Below are positions 22,483 through 30,337 of a stretch of DNA of 33,489 bases, piece after piece. How positions within the stretch are numbered: the first letter of the stretch is position 1; each line of letters starts with the position of its first letter. Under the pieces are notes generated by a model. It saw only the letters and a list, made by a program, of their open reading frames with translations. It was not told where the DNA came from and ran no database searches. A program made the position numbers and the translations under genes. The DNA is from JBCBDX01 sp039815825. GTDB lineage: Bacteria; Pseudomonadota; Alphaproteobacteria; Rhizobiales; Rhizobiaceae. The stretch is from the NCBI GenBank assembly GCA_039815825.1, contig JBCBYO010000034.1, positions 1 through 33,489 of the forward strand, in the 5' to 3' direction.

Positions 22483-23739
22483 CTAATCCGCAAGCGCGGA
22501 AACGCCCACGATTTCAAATCCGCGTTTCTTGGCATCGTTTGCCCATGCCGCGACGGTCTCGATGGTGAGATCCAGCGCAGCGCCGGAGCCAACGGCACCC
22601 CCCCGCGCTGTTGCTAAATCTTCCAGCGCCTTAAGCCGCATGTTGATTTCAGCGGGCGCGCGTGAGGCATCGATCACCAGGTCCGCTTCAACATAGGGCA
22701 CTGCCAGCGCTCTCGCGCTCTCTTTTAAACCTGGCGCTTTTGCTGTTCCGTCGTTGAAGAAAAGCAAGCCGCGCCTTGCAACTTCCCGGAAAATCGGGGT
22801 GACCGCTTCCGGTGTCGTCATGAACCGCCCGCCCAAATAATTCGTGACACCCGTATAGTTTGTTATGGCTGCCATGTTTGCATGAAGGCGCTCAATGTTT
22901 CCTTGAGTGGTTGAGTCTATGCGTAGTGTGTCTGAGCCGGGATCAACATCGGAACGGTTGAAGGGCTCCATCGGCACTTGAACAACCAATTCGTGTCCCT
23001 TTTTCCGCGCCGCACGCATCCACCGGTTGAGACTGTTACCAGCGGGGGAGAAACCCAGCGTTATCTCCGGTGGCAGGCGGTCGATGGCTTGCTGACTGGT
23101 GGTCTGTGATAAACCAATTCCGCCGATCATGATGGCAATGCGTTTACCGCTGGAATCAGACCATGGGCGCGCATAAACATCCATCGGGCGCCTTCCATCC
23201 GGCGTGATACGTGGCAAAAGCAGATCGCTACCTATTTCTTCCAACGCGCCGTCCTCGGGCAAATGAGCGACCTCAAGCGGTTGGCCGACGGTCGGCCCAG
23301 TACTTGGCGCAAGCGTGATTATCTTCGCGCCACCGGGCGATAACAGCCGTTCGCTCGCACCATCCGGCCTTTGTTGGGGCACCGGTGGTTGGGCAATCGG
23401 GAGCGGCGATGATTGGATGCTCGCTTCGGGTGCGGGCGTCTGCACTTCCGACGAACCATAGACTATTTTTACGCCGTTTTCCGTGCGTTCGACTTGTTGC
23501 GCTGCTTGGATTGACCCTGTGGCCAACTCCGCTTGCGCCATTTCGATTTGTGGTCGCTCTAATAAAGCTGCTTGAGGTTTTGGATCCCCGAAACGCTGCA
23601 AGGCATAGTTCGCGCCCAATAGTGCGGTAACACCTAACAAGGCAATCGCTTTCTTGAGCGTTCTACCACCCCGCTTGTCGGATTTGGGATCAGCCTTGAT
23701 TGCTCGACGTTCTATTGGTGCGTGAAGATCAAGCGACAT
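22483..23739 (-). CDS. Divergent polysaccharide deacetylase family protein (YibQ/DUF610-like)
   Basis: The 418-residue protein has one N-terminal membrane anchor (about 31-50, LKKAIALLGVTALLGANYAL), a long low-complexity linker rich in Pro, Gln and Ala, and a C-terminal domain of about 215 residues of the divergent polysaccharide deacetylase group (EITLGFSPAGNSLNRWMRAA, GHELVVQVPMEP, NYLGGRFM). In classic members the first strand carries an Asp-Asp pair; here the place reads IAIMIGGIGLSQ, with Gly-Gly instead, so metal-dependent deacetylation is doubtful. Start ATG 23739 is a judgement; GTG 23778 with GGAG close upstream is the alternative. It sits between ctpA and rppH. Confidence 0.85.
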   Translation of the reverse strand: MSLDLHAPIERRAIKADPKSDKRGGRTLKKAIALLGVTALLGANYALQRFGDPKPQAALLERPQIEMAQAELATGSIQAAQQVERTENGVKIVYGSSEVQTPAPEASIQSSPLPIAQPPVPQQRPDGASERLLSPGGAKIITLAPSTGPTVGQPLEVAHLPEDGALEEIGSDLLLPRITPDGRRPMDVYARPWSDSSGKRIAIMIGGIGLSQTTSQQAIDRLPPEITLGFSPAGNSLNRWMRAARKKGHELVVQVPMEPFNRSDVDPGSDTLRIDSTTQGNIERLHANMAAITNYTGVTNYLGGRFMTTPEAVTPIFREVARRGLLFFNDGTAKAPGLKESARALAVPYVEADLVIDASRAPAEINMRLKALEDLATARGGAVGSGAALDLTIETVAAWANDAKKRGFEIVGVSALAD

Positions 23740-23830
23740 GTCGGACTGATTTCCTTTCCGGCGAATCAAAATGGCCACCGTCTCCGATGGCCATCGATTC
23801 TATTGGTCCGATTTTATTTCGCAACCGTCC

Positions 23831-25153
23831 TTAGTTTCGAAGCGCTTTTGCCGGATCCGGGGGGAACGCAGCATGTTGCTCTTCCCCGCGCAGCAGGCCA
23901 AGGGCGTATTGAAGCTGATCATCTTCAGTTGCATCCTGCGGCACATAGGCGATTGAACCCGAACCTGCATCGTCCTCTTCTTCGCCTTCAATATGGCCAG
24001 GAAGGTCGCTTTCACCGCGCACGAGGTCACGGCCCAGAAGCTCTTCTGGCAGGGTCTGTTCCACGATGATGTCGGGTGAAATGCCTTTACCTTGGATCGA
24101 AACGCCGCCAGGCGTGTAGTAGAGGGCCGTTGTCAGGCGAAGCGCCGCATTATCGGCCAGTTGAAGGATCGTTTGTACCGATCCTTTGCCGAAGGACTGT
24201 GTGCCGACGATGGTTGCTCTTTTGTGGTCTTGCAAAGCGCCTGCCACGATTTCAGATGCGGATGCCGAACCACCATTGATGAGTACCACAACAGGCAGAC
24301 CATCGATCAAGTCACCGCTGCGCGCCGAGAACCGGCGGCTATCGCGTTCATCACGACCTCTTGTAGAAACGATCAATCCACGTTCTAGAAATGCATCGGA
24401 TACGTTGATCGCCTGATCCAGAAGTCCGCCAGGGTTCAGCCGAAGATCAAGCACAAACCCTTTCAGGTTTTCTTCGCCAATGTCCTTGGTCAGCTCTTCA
24501 ATACCAGTACGCAGATTATCGAAGGTTTGGTCCGTGAAAGAGATCACACGCAGATAGCCGACATCGTTTTCTTTGCGGAACTTTACCGCTTGGACTTTGA
24601 TGATGTCGCGAATGATCGTGATATCAAATGGCTCGGAAACACCATCACGCACGATCGTAATATCGATTGGCGTATTTGGTGCGCCTTTCATCCGGTCAAC
24701 GGCTTCTGTGAGCGAAAGGCCGCGTACCTCTGTACCATCAATGGCAACGATAAGGTCACCGGCCAAAACACCAGCTGCTTCCGCCGGTGTTCCAAACATC
24801 GGTGTTATGACCTTTACGGCATCATTTTCCATGGTCACTTCAATGCCGAGGCCGCCAAACTCACCACGCGTTTGTGTACGCATGTCTTCCGCATCATCAG
24901 CGTTCAGATAGCTGGAATGCGGATCCAAAGATGTCAGCATGCCGTTGATTGCGCTTTCAACGAGCTCTTTTTCGTCCGGCTCCTCAACATAATTGGCGCG
25001 TACGCGCTCAAAAATGTCACCAAATATGGCGAGTTGGCGATAGGTTTCACTGCCTGCAGCTTCCGCGGAGATCCGCGATGGGCCGCTCATGAGCATTGTG
25101 GCTGACGCGCCAATCAAAGCTCCCGCAAATAAAATCGATGCCTTGCGCAACAT
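23831..25153 (-). CDS. ctpA: Carboxy-terminal processing protease (S41 family)
   Basis: CtpA proteases trim or degrade envelope proteins in the periplasm. The 440-residue protein begins with a signal/anchor segment (KASILFAGALIGASATMLM), then a cap region (LDPHSSYL), a PDZ domain at about 95-175 (FGGLGIEVTMENDAVKVITP), and the protease core. The serine lies in GGSASASEI near residue 297 and the lysine in GTQSFGKGSVQ near 320, forming the Ser-Lys dyad. GISPDIIVE follows. An acidic stretch (EGEEEDDAG) marks the variable C-terminus. It starts 24 bp after the EnvC-like gene, which fits a shared role in cell-wall remodelling. Confidence 0.95.
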   Translation of the reverse strand: MLRKASILFAGALIGASATMLMSGPSRISAEAAGSETYRQLAIFGDIFERVRANYVEEPDEKELVESAINGMLTSLDPHSSYLNADDAEDMRTQTRGEFGGLGIEVTMENDAVKVITPMFGTPAEAAGVLAGDLIVAIDGTEVRGLSLTEAVDRMKGAPNTPIDITIVRDGVSEPFDITIIRDIIKVQAVKFRKENDVGYLRVISFTDQTFDNLRTGIEELTKDIGEENLKGFVLDLRLNPGGLLDQAINVSDAFLERGLIVSTRGRDERDSRRFSARSGDLIDGLPVVVLINGGSASASEIVAGALQDHKRATIVGTQSFGKGSVQTILQLADNAALRLTTALYYTPGGVSIQGKGISPDIIVEQTLPEELLGRDLVRGESDLPGHIEGEEEDDAGSGSIAYVPQDATEDDQLQYALGLLRGEEQHAAFPPDPAKALRN

Positions 25154-25176
25154 AGTCTAACCTTTCTTTGGTCGCC

Positions 25177-26667
25177 TTACGATGACCACCACTGGCCTGT
25201 ATCAATAGGCCTACCATCTTTCCGAAGCTCAATATAGAGCGTCGGTTTGTCACCTGTAGCTGCAGCGGCTGATACGCTTGCGAGCCGAACGGATCCCATA
25301 ATCCCGACCGGCTCGCCCGCCACTACGAATTGTCCTTCGCTGACTTCGATCCGATCCATGCCTGCCATGACGATATGGTATTTTTCGCCAGCATCAAGGA
25401 TCACAACGTTACCATATGCACGAAATGGCCCCGCATAAAGCACCGTTGCGTCGGCAGGAGCGGTCACAATTGTGTTAGGGAGCGTTTCTATCGTGTCGCC
25501 TTGCGCGGTACTGCCCAGGCCATCGCTGCCTCCAAAAGACGTGATTTTGCGCCCGGCTACCGGCAAGGGCAGCTTGTTTTGCAAGCTCGAGAACCGGATT
25601 GCTGGCGCGATAATTTGCGGCGCTTGCGCTAGTTGCTCTGCGCGTTCGCGGGCACTCTCAAGTGCTTCCTGGGCTTGTCTTCGGGCTTCTTCGGCTTGCT
25701 CCAATGCCGCTTGGCGTTCACTCTCCTCGCGGGCCAGCGCATCCAGCCGCGCCTGTTCAGCAGCCTCCAGCGCGGCTATGCGTTCGGCCTCCTCGCGGGC
25801 AAGTCGCTCTTGCTCTTCCACCTTGCGCCGTTTCGCCTCTTCGCGAATGGCATTGGCCTCTGCTTGCAGGTCCAAGATCAAATTCTCGAGCGTTTGTGCT
25901 TCATTTGTCAGTGCTCTGGCGCGCGCTTCACGTTCACGCAGGGTCGTAAGGGCCTCTTGCTCCAGTTCCCTTTTTTCCAATATGAGCAGTTCTAAGCGTC
26001 CCTGTTCACTGGCCTGTTCTGCGCGCGTTGTAGCAAGGCGCTCGCTCTCTTGTTCCGTTGTCGCCTTCAGATTTGAGAGCTCAAGCAGGTCATCAAGTAG
26101 AATACTGGTCTGTTCGCGCATTTTTGGCACCACCGATGCCAATAGAATTGATGAACGTACTGAGGCCAAAGCATCTTCAGGTTGCACCAAAATCGCAGGT
26201 GGCGGGTTTAAACCCATCCGCTGTAGCGCCGCCAAAACCTCGGTCAACAATCCACGGCGTTCCCATAGGCTTGCGGTTACCGATGACGCCCGCACGGATA
26301 GGTTTTCCAACTGTTCCTGCAACGCCAAAATATCATTAGATAATTTCTGCTCTGTCTTGGCCGCAGCAACCAGCGCGGTGGTTATCGACGCGCGGTCCTT
26401 TTTGATTTGATCGATTTCGTCGCTAAGCCGTGCAATTTGCACATCAGCCAAGCCGCGTTCCTGCAAGATGGTTTTCAGTTGTTCCCGACTTGACCCAACC
26501 CGATTTTCAAGACTTTGCGCCTGCTGTTCCAGTACGGCGTCACTGTCACTGTCAGCGGTACCGACAAGCTGTGCTCCGGCCGGGTGCCATACGGTTGCCG
26601 ACAGGATCAAAGCCAAGAATGCCAAGCGAAAGTGATTCGGCGTATTGGGTCTCATGCACATGGGCAT
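25177..26667 (-). CDS. EnvC-like murein hydrolase activator with degenerate LytM domain
   Basis: The protein is about 496 residues: a signal peptide ending near AGAQ, a very long coiled coil (about residues 45-370, rich in Glu, Gln, Ala and Arg), and a C-terminal LytM/M23-like domain of about 120 residues. The zinc ligands are missing: the place of HxxxD reads AQGDTIET, and the usual HxH block reads VMAGM. This is the EnvC pattern, in which the domain activates amidases rather than cutting peptidoglycan itself. YIELRKDGRPIDTGQWW is the usual end. The start is uncertain: ATG 26667, 26661 and 26655 all lack a good ribosome site. It follows rlmH and precedes ctpA. Confidence 0.85.
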   Translation of the reverse strand: MPMCMRPNTPNHFRLAFLALILSATVWHPAGAQLVGTADSDSDAVLEQQAQSLENRVGSSREQLKTILQERGLADVQIARLSDEIDQIKKDRASITTALVAAAKTEQKLSNDILALQEQLENLSVRASSVTASLWERRGLLTEVLAALQRMGLNPPPAILVQPEDALASVRSSILLASVVPKMREQTSILLDDLLELSNLKATTEQESERLATTRAEQASEQGRLELLILEKRELEQEALTTLREREARARALTNEAQTLENLILDLQAEANAIREEAKRRKVEEQERLAREEAERIAALEAAEQARLDALAREESERQAALEQAEEARRQAQEALESARERAEQLAQAPQIIAPAIRFSSLQNKLPLPVAGRKITSFGGSDGLGSTAQGDTIETLPNTIVTAPADATVLYAGPFRAYGNVVILDAGEKYHIVMAGMDRIEVSEGQFVVAGEPVGIMGSVRLASVSAAAATGDKPTLYIELRKDGRPIDTGQWWSS

Positions 26668-26706
26668 ATGCTGTGCACTGAAGTGTGACAATATTGGGGT
26701 TTGCGG

Positions 26707-27192
26707 CTACTGCCTGTGATAGGGGTGCCCGATCAGAATTGTGATGACCCGGTAGAGCTGCTCGGCGGCAATGATACGTACCAATTGGTGTGGCATCGTT
26801 TGTTTGCCAAAGCTGACCGTCAAATCCGCGCGTGATCGCAAACTCTTGTCATGCCCGTCGGCGCCGCCAATCAGTAGTAAGCACTTAGAAAAACCATTGT
26901 CCCGAAAGTGTGCGATTTTCGTTGCCCAATCATTTGAGGGCATATCACGGCCGACCTCGTCAAGAACGATTAGAGCGGTACGATCTGTTTTGATCTGCGC
27001 CAGAATGGCCTGAGCTTCCTGGGATTTTCGATTTTTTGGGTCGGATGCGCGGCTTTCAGCGATCTCCGTGATGCCTGCCCACGTCATGCCCATTTGGTGC
27101 GCGCTTTTTGCTATTCGGTCGCAATACCGGTTCAACAGGTCACGTTCAGTACCTGCTTTCATTTTGCCGACACAGATTATTCCCAGCTGCAT
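26707..27192 (-). CDS. rlmH: 23S rRNA pseudouridine(1915)-N3-methyltransferase
   Basis: RlmH methylates the pseudouridine at 1915 in helix 69 of 23S rRNA using SAM, on assembled 70S ribosomes. The 161-residue SPOUT protein begins MQLGIICVGKMKAG, has LIVLDEVGRDMPS, the knot loop LLIGGADGHD, and the C-terminal PHQLVRIIAAEQLYRVITIL followed by HPYHR. ATG 27192 follows GGGAGA at 8 bases; 14 extra codons upstream are open but unlike the family. It lies 54 bp after rsfS in the usual rsfS-rlmH pair. Confidence 0.96.
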   Translation of the reverse strand: MQLGIICVGKMKAGTERDLLNRYCDRIAKSAHQMGMTWAGITEIAESRASDPKNRKSQEAQAILAQIKTDRTALIVLDEVGRDMPSNDWATKIAHFRDNGFSKCLLLIGGADGHDKSLRSRADLTVSFGKQTMPHQLVRIIAAEQLYRVITILIGHPYHRQ

Positions 27193-27246
27193 GGACAATC
27201 TCTCCCGCAGCGTACCGCGTCGTTTTCCACCCACTGACCGACAGGA

Positions 27247-27663
27247 TCAGTGAAGTGTGTCGTTCTCGGTCAAATCGTCTTCGGCCCACATCTTCTCGAT
27301 AGCGTAAAATTCACGCACCTCTGGTCTAAAGACATGGATGATAACGTCACCGGTATCGATCAGAACCCAATCGGCGGCGTTCAGACCTTCTACGCGTGAC
27401 GTGCCGAAACCGGCATCTTTCAATGTGCGCAAAAGGTGGTCCGCAACCGCATTAACGTGCCGGTGTGAACGGCCCGAAGCAACGACCATATGGTCGGCGA
27501 GTGCTGATTTTCCGGAGATGTCGAGAGCGACAAGGTCCTCTGCCTTGGATTCATCAAGACTGTTAAGGACGATCGAAAGTATCTGGTCCGCGACGGCTTT
27601 GCCGTGAGGTTCAGATGTTGAAACCTGCTCGGTGGCAGTGTTTCTCAGGGTCGTTGTTCTCAA
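27247..27663 (-). CDS. rsfS: Ribosomal silencing factor
   Basis: RsfS binds ribosomal protein L14 (uL14) on the 50S subunit and blocks subunit joining when nutrients are low. The 138-residue protein contains the family core: AEDLVALDISGKSALADHMV, ASGRSHRHVNAVADHL, then GLNAADWVLIDTGDVIIHVF and REFYAIEKMW. The start is most likely TTG 27663, because AAAGGAAA (27667-27674 on this strand) lies just upstream; the frame opens 8 codons earlier at another TTG without such a site. A possible internal promoter lies at 27713-27742. Confidence 0.95.
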   Translation of the reverse strand: MRTTTLRNTATEQVSTSEPHGKAVADQILSIVLNSLDESKAEDLVALDISGKSALADHMVVASGRSHRHVNAVADHLLRTLKDAGFGTSRVEGLNAADWVLIDTGDVIIHVFRPEVREFYAIEKMWAEDDLTENDTLH

Positions 27664-27712
27664 GTGTTTCCTTTCGTGAAAGAACAAACGGGCGTGAGCA
27701 AATCACCCTACT

Positions 27713-27742
27713 AAGATAGGCATGAGTGTTTGGCATTTTCAA
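27713..27742 (-). promoter_or_regulatory. Candidate internal promoter before rsfS
   Basis: Reading the minus strand, TTGAAA (27742-27737) is followed after 18 bases by TATCTT (27718-27713), about 50 bp before the rsfS start. The gap between nadD and rsfS is 100 bp, longer than most in this block, which fits a second promoter for rsfS and the genes after it. Confidence 0.35.
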
Positions 27743-27763
27743 GACAAGTTGGTTTACGAGCCG

Positions 27764-28408
27764 TTAACTTACGCCGTCAGTGTTTCTTGCGCGCAACTGT
27801 GTTGATGACAGTGGTGAGCGTGGACCATGAAGAAAAGTCCATGCTGGCGGATTGATATATGGCAGCAGCGCGGCGTCGCTTTCGTCGACGCGCGCATGAT
27901 AAAACGTCTTTGCCATCTTCGATGACAGATAGGCCAAAGTTGACCCTGGTCGATCGATTACGGCAATCGGAAACGTCATTGCGATCCGCTGCCAGTCCTG
28001 CCATTTGTGGAACGAAGCCAAATTGTCGGCTCCCATCAACCAGACAAAGCGCACATTTGGGTTGCGCTTTTTTACAATATCGAGCGTTTGCGCAGTGTAG
28101 CGGGTATTATAGGAGGCTTCGAATGCTGTGACCTTGACCCGGGGGTCTTTGTTCATCTCAGCCGACAGAGCGCAGCGTTCAGCCAATGTTGGTAGATCCC
28201 GGGTGTCTTTGAGCGGATTGCCGGGTGTGACCATCCACCAAATCTGGTCCAACTTAACGCGCTGGAGACCGAGTTCCGTGACTAGAAGATGGCCTTCGTG
28301 CGGCGGATTGAAGGAGCCGCCAAAGAGCCCGACAGTCATACCTGGCTCCACATGCGGCATGCGCAAAAACTGACGCGCCACACCCGCTGTGGAAAATGAA
28401 TTTGGCAT
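27764..28408 (-). CDS. nadD: Nicotinate-nucleotide adenylyltransferase
   Basis: NadD adenylates nicotinate mononucleotide in NAD synthesis. The 214-residue protein carries the nucleotidyltransferase signature GLFGGSFNPPHEGHLLV (HxGH) near residue 28, the middle motif VWLMGADNLASFHKW, and the closing PLSSTQLRAR. ATG 28408 follows AGGGA at a proper distance; the 22 residues before the signature are longer than in many NadD proteins but usual in this group. It starts 29 bp after proA. Confidence 0.96.
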   Translation of the reverse strand: MPNSFSTAGVARQFLRMPHVEPGMTVGLFGGSFNPPHEGHLLVTELGLQRVKLDQIWWMVTPGNPLKDTRDLPTLAERCALSAEMNKDPRVKVTAFEASYNTRYTAQTLDIVKKRNPNVRFVWLMGADNLASFHKWQDWQRIAMTFPIAVIDRPGSTLAYLSSKMAKTFYHARVDESDAALLPYINPPAWTFLHGPRSPLSSTQLRARNTDGVS

Positions 28409-28437
28409 GAAATGGTCCCTTGGCTCTGTCGGGTCTG

Positions 28438-29727
28438 CTAGAGAGGACGGGTCTGGCCGTTGCCGCGCACGCGGTATTTAAATGACGTCAATTGCTCGAC
28501 GCCAACAGGACCCCGCGCATGCATTTTACCCGTGGCAATACCAATTTCTGCGCCCATGCCGAACTCTCCGCCATCGGCAAATTGCGTTGACGCGTTATGC
28601 AATAAGATTGCGGAATCCACATTGGCAAAGAATTTTTCGACGATTGCGGCATCATCAGCGAAAACGGCTTCAGTATGATTGGATGACCATCGGCTAATAT
28701 GCGCGATAGCGCCATCCACGCCGTCGACCGCTGCTACCGAGATGACAGGTGCAAGATATTCTGTCGACCAATCCTCTTCCACGGCCGCTTTAGCGTCCGG
28801 ATAAATGGCGCGGATAGCGTCGTCCGCGCGGATTTCGCACCCCTCATTCGCCAATGCCTGAAGGATTGGCAGCGTATGAGATCCCAGTGCAGCGCGATCG
28901 ATCAGCAGCGTTTCTGCCGCCCCACAAATGCCGGTGCGTCGTAGTTTTGAATTCACAACCAAAGACACTGTCATGTCCAGATCAGCCGATGCGTCGACGT
29001 ACAGGTGACAAAGACCTTCTAAATGCGCAAAGACCGGTACCCTTGCTTCGCTTTGGACACGACCGACAAGGCCTTTGCCGCCGCGTGGCACAATGACATC
29101 AATATTACCGTTCAAACCGCCGAGCATCTCGCCGACGGCGCGCCGGTCCGTTGTTGGCACGATTTGTATTGAAGTTTCGGGCAGCCCCGCCTTGGCCAGG
29201 CCTGCAACGAGCGCTTTGTGGATGGCAGCCGACGAATTGACGGAATCTGATCCGCCGCGAAGTATCACGGCATTGCCTGCCTTCAAACACAGCGCCCCGG
29301 CGTCGGCCGTGACATTTGGGCGGCTTTCATAAATCACGCCGATGACGCCGAGCGGTGTGCGTACACGCTCGATTTCAAGGCCATTCGGCCGGTCCCAAGC
29401 GGCAATGACATCGCCCACTGGATCGTCGAGCTCTGCAATCGCGCGAACGCCATTTGCCATCGCCATGACGCGATCCGGGTTCAACGCCAACCGATCCAGG
29501 AACGAACCGGAGATCCCGGCTTCGCGTGCGTTTGCCATATCAATATCATTGGCAGCGATGATCTCATCGGCGGCGGCCACAATGGCGTCTGCCATCGCCG
29601 AAAGCGCATGGTTTTTCACATCGGTCGTGGCTGTCGACAAAATGTGTGCAGCAGCGCGCGCGTTGGCGCCCAACACGTCCATCTTCGCTGCCAGTTCGGC
29701 ATCTGTCATCTCGGAACGGTTCAGCAT
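28438..29727 (-). CDS. proA: Gamma-glutamyl phosphate reductase
   Basis: ProA reduces gamma-glutamyl phosphate to glutamate semialdehyde with NADPH, the second step of proline synthesis. The 429-residue aldehyde-dehydrogenase-fold protein has GVIGVIYESRPNVTADAGAL, GNAVILRGGSDS, IVPRGGKGLV, the catalytic Cys in RRTGICGAAETLL (C268), and the C-terminal FGMGAEIGIATGKMHARGPV with GVEQLTSFKY. ATG 29727 is used; ATG 29709 is a weaker option. Its partner ProB is encoded just upstream, but a small secreted-protein gene separates them. Confidence 0.97.
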   Translation of the reverse strand: MLNRSEMTDAELAAKMDVLGANARAAAHILSTATTDVKNHALSAMADAIVAAADEIIAANDIDMANAREAGISGSFLDRLALNPDRVMAMANGVRAIAELDDPVGDVIAAWDRPNGLEIERVRTPLGVIGVIYESRPNVTADAGALCLKAGNAVILRGGSDSVNSSAAIHKALVAGLAKAGLPETSIQIVPTTDRRAVGEMLGGLNGNIDVIVPRGGKGLVGRVQSEARVPVFAHLEGLCHLYVDASADLDMTVSLVVNSKLRRTGICGAAETLLIDRAALGSHTLPILQALANEGCEIRADDAIRAIYPDAKAAVEEDWSTEYLAPVISVAAVDGVDGAIAHISRWSSNHTEAVFADDAAIVEKFFANVDSAILLHNASTQFADGGEFGMGAEIGIATGKMHARGPVGVEQLTSFKYRVRGNGQTRPL

Positions 29728-29794
29728 GGAACACCCGTTGATTATTCGGGCCGGTTTTTACACGCGTTTGCCTTAAACGCAATCGGATGCGCTT

Positions 29795-30229
29795 TTATCG
29801 TAGCTGCTGGGCGATGAACTTGCCGCAGCGGGCGCCTTGGTTACCATTTGCACAGATGCGAAACCGCCGCTTTTCGCCAGCGGCCACGGGCACATAGGCA
29901 TAAACAGTCGTCGAGCTACCCGCGGGAAGAATGATGCTGGAGGCCAAGTTGATATCGCTCACCGCATTAAAGTGCGCATCAAAAGGCGCCAGTGTCACGC
30001 GTTGAGCCTGGTTACCCGGGTTCGTCAGCATGAAGCTTACAGCGGCTACGTCAAGAACAGTGCTGGTCACGGTCTGATCACCCGCCATACCAATTCCGTT
30101 TTCAACTTTTGCAATAGTTGCGGTGAAAGTCAGCTTCGCACCCCCGGCCACCGATGGATGGATGCCGCCTGCTAAGAAGGTGGTCACCAGTGCGATTTTT
30201 AGCAAAAGTCCGAATTGGCTCGCGCCCAT
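29795..30229 (-). CDS. Small secreted protein between proB and proA, unknown function
   Basis: The 144-residue product starts with a signal peptide (hydrophobic residues 7-20, likely cleavage after SVAG). The mature part looks all-beta: alternating strands such as KLTFTATIAKVENG, TVTSTVLDVAAVSFMLTN and SIILPAGSSTTVYAYVPVAA. That pattern resembles a small immunoglobulin-like or chaperone-type sandwich. Two cysteines near the end (RICANGNQGARC) could form a disulfide. ATG 30229 is chosen; GTG 30244 is possible, and neither has a strong ribosome site. A 109-bp gap upstream holds GTTAAC repeats and likely its own promoter. I do not recognise a family, and no link to proline synthesis is evident. 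Confidence 0.72.
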   Translation of the reverse strand: MGASQFGLLLKIALVTTFLAGGIHPSVAGGAKLTFTATIAKVENGIGMAGDQTVTSTVLDVAAVSFMLTNPGNQAQRVTLAPFDAHFNAVSDINLASSIILPAGSSTTVYAYVPVAAGEKRRFRICANGNQGARCGKFIAQQLR

Positions 30230-30304
30230 GTGCCGTCGTTCCACTGCCGGTTGGTTAGTGAAACGTTAACATAGCCTATCTATTGGGACACGGCTAAGCT
30301 TTTG

Positions 30305-30322
30305 TTAACCATAAAAGTTAAC
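30305..30322. promoter_or_regulatory. GTTAAC inverted repeat with a CtrA-like half site
   Basis: Two TTAAC elements, TTAACCAT at 30305-30312 and TTAAC at 30318-30322, lie 9 bases apart, with a third GTTAAC near 30256. TTAACCAT matches the half-site known for the cell-cycle regulator CtrA, but the full CtrA box has a spacing of 7 between TTAA elements, not 9. It lies upstream of the secreted-protein gene starting at 30229. Confidence 0.3.
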
Positions 30323-30337
30323 CTGAACTGTGGGCTT

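Noticed and set aside
25472..26410. A 312-residue serine/arginine-rich open frame on the plus strand
   Set aside because: It is the complement of the Glu/Ala/Arg coiled coil of the EnvC-like gene; the Ser/Arg/Cys-rich product is an artefact of that repeat composition.
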